NCBI GenBank assembly: GCA_015489145.1
Contig: WGAH01000281.1
Coordinates: 1-10,351, forward strand
DNA: 10,351 nucleotides
Direction of reading: 5' to 3'
Origin: Deltaproteobacteria bacterium
GTDB taxonomy: Bacteria > Myxococcota_A > UBA796 > UBA2385
A program made the position numbers and the translations under genes. The notes beneath the pieces were generated by a model. It was not told the origin of the DNA. It saw only the letters and a list, made by a program, of their open reading frames with translations, and made no database searches. Positions 5,574 through 10,351 of the stretch are shown here, in pieces. Numbering within the stretch: the stretch's first letter is position 1; every line of letters begins with the position of its first letter.

Positions 5574-5689
5574 GGGCCCGTCCCCCAGCCGACGACGGTC
5601 CCAGGCCGGGGCATGGCGGCGAGAGCACCGGACGACCACTTGCCGACACGAGGCCGGCGCTCCGGGGCCGGCCGGAGGCCCGCGTTGCG

Positions 5690-5709
5690 CGCCCGGCGGT
5701 CGCCGGGCG
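5690..5709 (+). other. GC-rich hairpin in the TPR gene leader
   Basis: CGCCCGGCG (5690-5698) and CGCCGGGCG (5701-5709) are perfect inverted copies separated by GT, ending 53 bases before the GTG of the TPR gene. A second small stem, CTCCGG/CCGGAG (5660-5665 and 5672-5677), precedes it. If transcription starts upstream, these would structure the leader. No U-tract follows, so termination is unlikely. Confidence 0.35.
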
Positions 5710-5762
5710 GTGCTTGCCCGGCCCACCCCTCGCGGCTACGGGTCCCGACCGTCGGAGCCGCC

Positions 5763-6782
5763 GTGTCCCTCGCCTTCCCCTTCCTCCTCCTCCTGTCCGG
5801 CCTCGCCGCGCACGCCGACGCCCGGCTCGAGCAGGCGCGCGCCAACGGGTGGATGGAGCGCGGTCGCTACCGCAAGGCCGCCGAGGCCTACCGCAAGCTC
5901 CTCGAACAGGAGCCGGGCCGGCCCGCCTACGAACTCGGCCTGGGGCGGGCCCTGGCCGGCAGCCACCACTGCGAGGCGGCGCTGCCCTACCTCACCCGCA
6001 ACCTCGGGGCCCCGGCCTACCGGGGACGCGACGCCCTGGCGGGGGCCCGGTGCGCGGTGGCCCTCGGCGAGCCGGCCCTGGCGGCGGAGCTGCTCGAAGA
6101 CGCGCTGCGCTTCGAGCCCGACGACCGCGACCGCCTCCACGACATCGCCTGGACCGCGGTGGACGCCGACGCCCCGCGCCTGTTCGCCGAGGCCCGCCAG
6201 CGCTTCCTCGCCGCCGGCGGCGGCCTGGGGCGGGCCCTCCTCCTCGACGCCCGCGTCGCCCTCGCCCGGGGCGACACCGACGCGGTCTTCGCCCTGCTGC
6301 AGGACGCCCGCGACCTCGGCTTCGCCGGCCGCGACGCCGCCTGGCTCGAGGCCCGGGCCTGGATGCTCCTCGACGAGCCGGCCATCGCCGCGGACACCGC
6401 CCGCGCGGCGCTCCGGGAGGAGCGCGACGACCTCGACATGGCCTGCACCCTCGCCGAGGCCCGCCGCCGCGCCGGCGAACCGGGCCGCGGCGGGGCGGTG
6501 CTGTCGGTGACGATCCGCTCCCAGGCCGACGCCCCCTGCCGCGAGGCCACCCTGGCGCGCATCGGCCTGGACCGGGGCCGCCCCGACGCGCCGGCTCGCG
6601 CGGCCGCCCTTCTCGACGCTCACCCCGTGCTCCCGGAGGCCGTCGCCACCGCCTGGTACGCCGCCCGTCACGCCGGCGACACCGCCGGGATGGACGACCT
6701 CGCCACCCGCTACGCCGCCGTGGCCCGCCCCGAGGACGGTCCCCTCGAACTCCTCGTCCCCATCGACCAGAGAACGCCGTGA
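5763..6782 (+). CDS. Secreted TPR-repeat protein, probably periplasmic
   Basis: A 339-residue helical-repeat protein. Residues 1-18 (MSLAFPFLLLLSGLAAHA) are a signal peptide with a plausible AHA cleavage site, so the mature chain is likely periplasmic. From residue 21 the sequence follows a TPR/Sel1-like pattern of about 34-residue helix pairs: GRYRKAAEAYRKLLEQEPG (34-52) is a good TPR, followed by GRALAGSHHCEAALPYL, ALGEPALAAELLEDALRFEPDD and more divergent units to about residue 315. Four cysteines (C70, C97, C228, C259) fall in two pairs about 30 residues apart, that is, one repeat apart, and could form disulfides. TPR proteins act as assembly or interaction scaffolds; no enzymatic motif is seen. 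GTG at 5763 is chosen because it opens the signal peptide and follows GGAG (5754-5757) by five bases. Its TGA overlaps the next gene's GTG by four bases, implying translational coupling and a shared function. Confidence 0.8.
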   Translation: MSLAFPFLLLLSGLAAHADARLEQARANGWMERGRYRKAAEAYRKLLEQEPGRPAYELGLGRALAGSHHCEAALPYLTRNLGAPAYRGRDALAGARCAVALGEPALAAELLEDALRFEPDDRDRLHDIAWTAVDADAPRLFAEARQRFLAAGGGLGRALLLDARVALARGDTDAVFALLQDARDLGFAGRDAAWLEARAWMLLDEPAIAADTARAALREERDDLDMACTLAEARRRAGEPGRGGAVLSVTIRSQADAPCREATLARIGLDRGRPDAPARAAALLDAHPVLPEAVATAWYAARHAGDTAGMDDLATRYAAVARPEDGPLELLVPIDQRTP

Positions 6783-9046
6783 TCGCCCTGATCCTCGCCC
6801 TGGCCTGCTCCTCGGGTCCCGCCGAGCCGCCGCCGCTCGCCGCCCCGCCGGAACAGCCGCACCCGGACCTCGTCCTCGTCACCCTCGACACCACCCGCGC
6901 CGACCACCTCGGCTGCTACGGCCACGCCGGCGCCCGCACGGACTGGATCGACGCCCTCGCCGCCCGGGGCGTGCGCTTCACCCAGGCCCACTCGCCGCTG
7001 CCCCTCACGATCCCGGCCCACGCCAGCATCATGACGGGCCTCGACCCCTACCGGCACGGCATCCGGTCCAACGGCGACGCCGTGCTCGACGCCTCCTTCC
7101 AGACCCTCGCCGAGCGCCTCGCCGACCGGGGCTACCAGGCCGGCGCCGCCGTCGCCGCCTTCGTCACCACCCGCGCCTGGGGCTTCGCCCAGGGCTTTCG
7201 CTGGTACCGCGACGACATCCCCGAGGTCGCCGGCAACTCCTGGCACGCCGAGCGCCCCGCCGAGCAGGTGGTCGACGACGCCATCGGCATCCTGGATGCG
7301 GCCGCGGACGACGCGCCGCTGTTCCTCTGGGTGCACCTCTACGACGCCCACGACCCCTACGCGCCGCCCGAGCCCTACCGCACCGAGTTCGCCGAGCACC
7401 CCTACGACGGGGAGCTCGCCTACATCGACGACCAGCTCGAGCGCCTGGCCGGGGCCCTCGCCGAGCACGGGCGCGACCCGGTGTGGATCGTCGCGGGCGA
7501 CCACGGCGAGGGCCACGGCGAGCACGCGGAATACACCCACAGCCTGTTCATCTACGAGCCCACCCAGCACGTCCCCCTCATCATCGCCGGTCCCGGCATC
7601 GAGCCGGCGGTGGTCGACCAGCCGGTGGGCCTGACCGACGTGCTCCCCACCGCGATGCACCTGCTCGGCTTCGACGCTCCCGGCGACCTCACGGGGAGGG
7701 TGCAGCCCGGAAACCCGCACCCGGTCTACATGGAGAGCTACCAGCTCACCGAGCGCTTCGGCTACGCCCCGCAGGTCGGCATCCTCGACGGCGCCCTCAA
7801 GCTGATCCGCAAGCCGATTCCCGAGCTGTACGACGTGGTCGCCGACCCGGCCGAAAAGACCAACCTCGCCGAGGCCCGCCCCGACGACGTGGCCCGGCTG
7901 TCGGCCGAGATCGACGCCCTCGGCGCCACGCCCCCCGGCGAGCGCACCGCCGCCCTCGACCCGGCCGCCCTCGCCCAGCTCGAGGCCCTCGGCTACGTCG
8001 TCGGGGAACCCATGGACGTCGACTTCGCCGCGCTGCCCGACCCGCTGCCCAAGAAGCCGGTCATCGCCAGGGTGCAACGGGCCGACATCGAGGCTCGGGC
8101 CGGGAGGATCGACAAGGCCATCGCGCTGCTCGGCGAGGTGGCGAAGGCCGAGCCCGACCTGGTGGCGCCGCGCATCCGCCTCGCCCGCCTGCTGGCGCGC
8201 AACGGCCGCGTGGACGAGGCCGAGCGCGTGCTCGCCGAGGCCGCCCGCCGCAACCCGGACGACGCCCGCGTGCGGCTCAGCAACGCGATCATCGCCGGGC
8301 GCAAGGGCGACCACGCGCGCGCGCTGGCCGAGGCGCGCGCCGCGCTGGCCGCCGATCCGGACAGCGTCGCCGCCGCCGAGGTGATCGCCCGCTCCCTCGC
8401 CAACCTGCGCCGCCCCGACGAGCTCGACGCCTTCGGCAAGGACTTCCTCGCCGCCCACCCGGACGCCTGGCCGGTGGCGGCGGTGCTCGGCATCGTCCAC
8501 TTCGACCTGCGCGACTACAAGGGCGCCGAGCCCCTGCTCCGCCAGGCGATGCGCGCCCCCAAGCCCATGCCGGGCGTGGCCTGGCGCCTCGGCGCGATGG
8601 CCGCCGCCGTCGAGCGCTGGGACGACGCCGAGATGTGGGCCCGCCGCGAGCTGGAGTCGAACCCCAAGAACACCGATGCGAGGCGGCTCCTGGCGCGGGT
8701 CCTCGCCAAGAAGCACGACGAGGCCGGAGCCCTGGCCGAGCTGGACCGCCTGCTGGCCGATCGGCCCGACGACGTGGCGCTGCTCCACGACAAGGCGGTG
8801 AGCGAGCTCGACCTCGGCCGCCACGAGGCGGCGCTGGCCACCGTGGACCGGGCGCTGAGCCTCGCCCCGGACGATCCCTACGTCACGCTGCTCAAGGCGA
8901 ACATCCTCAAGCGCATGGGGCGCATGGACGAGGCGACGAAGCTCAAGGACCGGGCCTTCCAGCTCCGCGAGGCGCTCATCGAGAAGAAGAAGGCGGCCAG
9001 GGCGGCCGGCCTCCCGCCGAAGCCGGCCCCGGCGACGAAGCCCTGA
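6779..9046 (+). CDS. Sulfatase-fold lipoprotein with C-terminal TPR domain, Thr at the nucleophile site
   Basis: A 755-residue two-domain protein. Residues 1-10 (MIALILALAC) look like a very short lipoprotein signal with C10 as the lipidated residue, although the n-region has no Arg or Lys. Residues 30 to about 420 are an alkaline-phosphatase/sulfatase-superfamily domain: the metal strand VTLDTTRADHLGCYG (34-48), the nucleophile motif LTIPAHASIMTG (76-87), the DHGEGHGEH metal site (241-249) and the following HSLFIYEPTQHVPLII. In true sulfatases the motif is C/S-x-P-x-R with Cys or Ser turned into formylglycine. Here it is T77-x-P-x-H81, and the usual DD pair is D37-T38, so formylglycine sulfatase activity is unlikely. 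A Thr-nucleophile phospho-transfer or hydrolysis, as in LtaS or NPP relatives, is possible. Residues from about 424 to 730 carry about eight TPR units, ending in a Lys/Pro-rich tail. GTG at 6779 overlaps the stop of the secreted TPR gene, and the ribosome site is weak. Confidence 0.85.
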   Translation: MIALILALACSSGPAEPPPLAAPPEQPHPDLVLVTLDTTRADHLGCYGHAGARTDWIDALAARGVRFTQAHSPLPLTIPAHASIMTGLDPYRHGIRSNGDAVLDASFQTLAERLADRGYQAGAAVAAFVTTRAWGFAQGFRWYRDDIPEVAGNSWHAERPAEQVVDDAIGILDAAADDAPLFLWVHLYDAHDPYAPPEPYRTEFAEHPYDGELAYIDDQLERLAGALAEHGRDPVWIVAGDHGEGHGEHAEYTHSLFIYEPTQHVPLIIAGPGIEPAVVDQPVGLTDVLPTAMHLLGFDAPGDLTGRVQPGNPHPVYMESYQLTERFGYAPQVGILDGALKLIRKPIPELYDVVADPAEKTNLAEARPDDVARLSAEIDALGATPPGERTAALDPAALAQLEALGYVVGEPMDVDFAALPDPLPKKPVIARVQRADIEARAGRIDKAIALLGEVAKAEPDLVAPRIRLARLLARNGRVDEAERVLAEAARRNPDDARVRLSNAIIAGRKGDHARALAEARAALAADPDSVAAAEVIARSLANLRRPDELDAFGKDFLAAHPDAWPVAAVLGIVHFDLRDYKGAEPLLRQAMRAPKPMPGVAWRLGAMAAAVERWDDAEMWARRELESNPKNTDARRLLARVLAKKHDEAGALAELDRLLADRPDDVALLHDKAVSELDLGRHEAALATVDRALSLAPDDPYVTLLKANILKRMGRMDEATKLKDRAFQLREALIEKKKAARAAGLPPKPAPATKP

Positions 9047-9070
9047 CGGCCGCCGCGGCCCGGCGGCCCG

Positions 9071-9235
9071 CTACGGCGCGAGGTCGACGTGGCGGGCGAG
9101 GTCGCGCACGGCGCCCTGCACCGCCCGCTCCACGTCGGGCATCCAGTGCCAGGCGGCGGCGAAGGCCAGGACGAAGCCCGCCGTGACCCACCACAGGGTC
9201 TCGGCGAAGGCTCCGCCCCGGCGCCCGGCCGGCAC
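9071..9235 (-). CDS. Possible 54-residue single-pass membrane protein
   Basis: A short frame starting GTG 9235 and ending TAG 9071-9073, five bases after the stop of the aldehyde dehydrogenase on the same strand. The predicted protein has a basic N-terminus (MPAGRRGGAF), one clear hydrophobic helix with aromatic edges (TLWWVTAGFVLAFAAAWHWM, residues 13-32) and an amphipathic C-terminal tail (VERAVQGAVRDLARHVDLAP). This is a plausible small inner-membrane protein with cytoplasmic N-terminus by the positive-inside rule. The ribosome site is poor (AGG four bases before GTG), and the frame continues open upstream through the dehydrogenase gene as a reverse-composition shadow. The evidence is therefore mainly its position and the well-formed helix. 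It leaves 24 bases before the convergent sulfatase-fold gene end. I do not recognise a family. Confidence 0.45.
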   Translation of the reverse strand: MPAGRRGGAFAETLWWVTAGFVLAFAAAWHWMPDVERAVQGAVRDLARHVDLAP

Positions 9236-9240
9236 GCGAC

Positions 9241-10351
9241 CTACAGGTCGAACTGGACGCCCTGGGCCAGCGGCAGCTCGGGGCTCCAGTTCAGGGTGCA
9301 GGTCTGGCGGCGCATGTAGGCCTTCCAGGCGTCGCTGCCGGCCTCGCGCCCGCCGCCGGTCTCCTTCTCGCCGCCGAAGGCGCCGCCGATCTCGGCGCCG
9401 CTGGTGCCGATGTTGACGTTGGCGATGCCGCAGTCGCTGCCCTCGTGCGACAGGAAGCGCTCGGCGTGGCGGAAGCTGTCGGTGAAGATCGCGCTGCTGA
9501 GGCCCTGGGGCACGTCGTTGTGCCAGCGGATCGCGTCGGCGAGGTCGTCGTACTCGAAGACGTAGAGGATCGGCGCGAAGGTCTCCTGCTGGCAGATCGG
9601 CATGTCGGGGCGGGCGCGGACGATGGTCGGCTGCACGAAGTTGCCCGGGCGGTCGATCACCTCGCCGCCGGTGACCACCTCGCCGCCCTGCTCGCGAATC
9701 GCCGCCATCGCGGCCTCGAAGTCGCGCACGGCCCGCTCGTCGACGAGGGGGCCCATCAGGGTGTTCGGGTCGAGGGGATCGCCGATGCGGACCTGCTCGT
9801 AGGCGCTCTTGAGCCGCGCGGTGAAGTCCGCGGCGATGGAGCGGTGCAGGAACAGCCGCCGGGTGGTGGTGCAGCGCTGGCCGGCGGTGCCGACGGCGCC
9901 GAAGAGGATGCCGCGCAGGGCGAGGTCGAGGTCGGCGGTCTCGTCGACGATGATGCCGTTGTTGCCGCCCAGCTCGAGGATGGTGCGCCCGAGGCGACGG
10001 CCGACCACCTCGGCGACGCGCCGGCCCATGGCCACCGAGCCGGTGGCGCTGACCAGCGGGATGCGCTCGTCGGCGAGCATCGCCTCGCCCACGGCGTCGC
10101 GCCCGCCGATCGCCAGGCCGAGCAGGCCCTCCCAGCCGTTCTTCGCCAGCACCTCGTTGACGATGCGGTGGGTGGCGATGGCGACCAGCGGCACCTTGCT
10201 CGAGGGCTTCCAGACCACGGCGTCGCCGGCGACCAGCGCGACCATGGCGTTCCAGGCCCACACGGCGTTGGGGAAGTTGAAGGCGGTGATCACGCCGACC
10301 ACGCCCAGGGGGTGCCACTGCTCGTACATGCGGTGGCGGGCGCGCTCGGAG
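9241..10351 (-). CDS. ALDH7-family aldehyde dehydrogenase (antiquitin/AmaB-like), 5' partial
   Basis: NAD(P)-dependent aldehyde dehydrogenase lacking roughly its first 130 residues beyond the right edge; 369 residues plus stop remain. The frame is open through the edge and reads SERARHRMYEQWHPLG, which fits the family. The cofactor-binding ITAFNFPNAVW, the general-base glutamate in LELGGNNG (codon 9973-9975) and the catalytic cysteine in GQRCTTTRR (codon 9871-9873) are present. The subfamily is shown by the C-terminal stretch GTSGAEIGGAFGGEKETGGG followed by SDAWKAYMRRQTCTLN and the ending PLAQGVQF, which closely match human ALDH7A1. That enzyme and bacterial AmaB/Pcd oxidise alpha-aminoadipate semialdehyde (piperideine-6-carboxylate) in lysine breakdown; some family members act on betaine or other aldehydes. 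The soluble cytoplasmic location is inferred. No other lysine-degradation gene is in the window, so the specific substrate is not confirmed by context. A possible small membrane-protein gene follows five bases downstream. Confidence 0.92.
   Translation of the reverse strand, partial: SERARHRMYEQWHPLGVVGVITAFNFPNAVWAWNAMVALVAGDAVVWKPSSKVPLVAIATHRIVNEVLAKNGWEGLLGLAIGGRDAVGEAMLADERIPLVSATGSVAMGRRVAEVVGRRLGRTILELGGNNGIIVDETADLDLALRGILFGAVGTAGQRCTTTRRLFLHRSIAADFTARLKSAYEQVRIGDPLDPNTLMGPLVDERAVRDFEAAMAAIREQGGEVVTGGEVIDRPGNFVQPTIVRARPDMPICQQETFAPILYVFEYDDLADAIRWHNDVPQGLSSAIFTDSFRHAERFLSHEGSDCGIANVNIGTSGAEIGGAFGGEKETGGGREAGSDAWKAYMRRQTCTLNWSPELPLAQGVQFDL

Larger units (their letters stand above)
4641..5762. 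other. 1.1-kb intergenic region rich in repeats
   Basis: This gap separates two divergent starts (minus-strand barrel gene, plus-strand TPR gene). Several frames stay open for 100 to 200 codons on both strands, but they are Arg/Pro/Ala/Gly-rich, have no good ribosome sites, cross the repeats, and match nothing I know; I treat the region as non-coding. It contains a 14-base palindrome (4680-4693), a 7-base tandem repeat, a 110-base direct repeat pair, a 16-base palindrome, a gap-free inverted repeat with A-rich interior, and a leader hairpin. Both flanking genes presumably have promoters here, but no convincing -35/-10 pair was found. TTGACG at 5314-5319 lacks a -10 partner at the right distance. 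Confidence 0.6.

Noticed and set aside
6710..8824. A 704-codon open frame on the minus strand, antisense to the sulfatase-fold gene
   Set aside because: Its product is a low-complexity Gly/Val/Ala/Glu/His run with no domain, exactly the mirror of G/C third positions in the real gene. Long antisense openings are expected at this G+C.

Overview
The window comes from a chromosome with visibly very high G+C (about three bases in four, third codon positions almost all G or C). The envelope genes are Gram-negative in style: Sec signal peptides, a lipoprotein, a small outer-membrane barrel and periplasmic TPR proteins. Together with a TPR-fused sulfatase-fold protein this suggests Myxococcota or a related deltaproteobacterial lineage; that placement is inference. 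No rRNA, tRNA, CRISPR array or complete insertion sequence was seen.

Layout: 1-210 is the 3' end of an unidentified gene. 224-958 (minus) is a TauE/SafE-type permease whose full-length form appears to start at a rare ATC codon behind a strong Shine-Dalgarno sequence. It is divergent from 1043-2317 (plus), a clear SsnA-type amidohydrolase. The ssnA end converges to within 9 bases on 2327-3823 (minus), a fold-type II PLP enzyme of uncharacterised subfamily. Upstream on the same strand lies 3912-4640, a 242-residue secreted protein that looks like an outer-membrane barrel.

From 4641 to 5762 there is 1.1 kb without a convincing gene, the most structured non-coding part of the window. It holds a 110-base direct repeat (4858-4967 and 5464-5573, two mismatches) that brackets a gap-free inverted repeat (60-base arms at 5214-5273 and 5354-5413, 46 of 60 matching), plus several short palindromes and a 7-base tandem repeat. 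All A-rich patches of the gap lie in or between the inverted arms.

A two-gene plus-strand operon follows: a secreted TPR protein (5763-6782) overlapping by four bases a lipoprotein-like sulfatase/alkaline-phosphatase-superfamily protein with a long TPR tail (6779-9046). The latter has Thr and His where sulfatases have the formylglycine Cys and Arg. At the right edge, on the minus strand, an ALDH7-family (antiquitin/AmaB-like) dehydrogenase runs out of the window and is followed by a possible 54-residue single-pass membrane protein. The gene groups share no obvious pathway; the window reads as ordinary chromosomal genes around one repeat-rich intergenic element.
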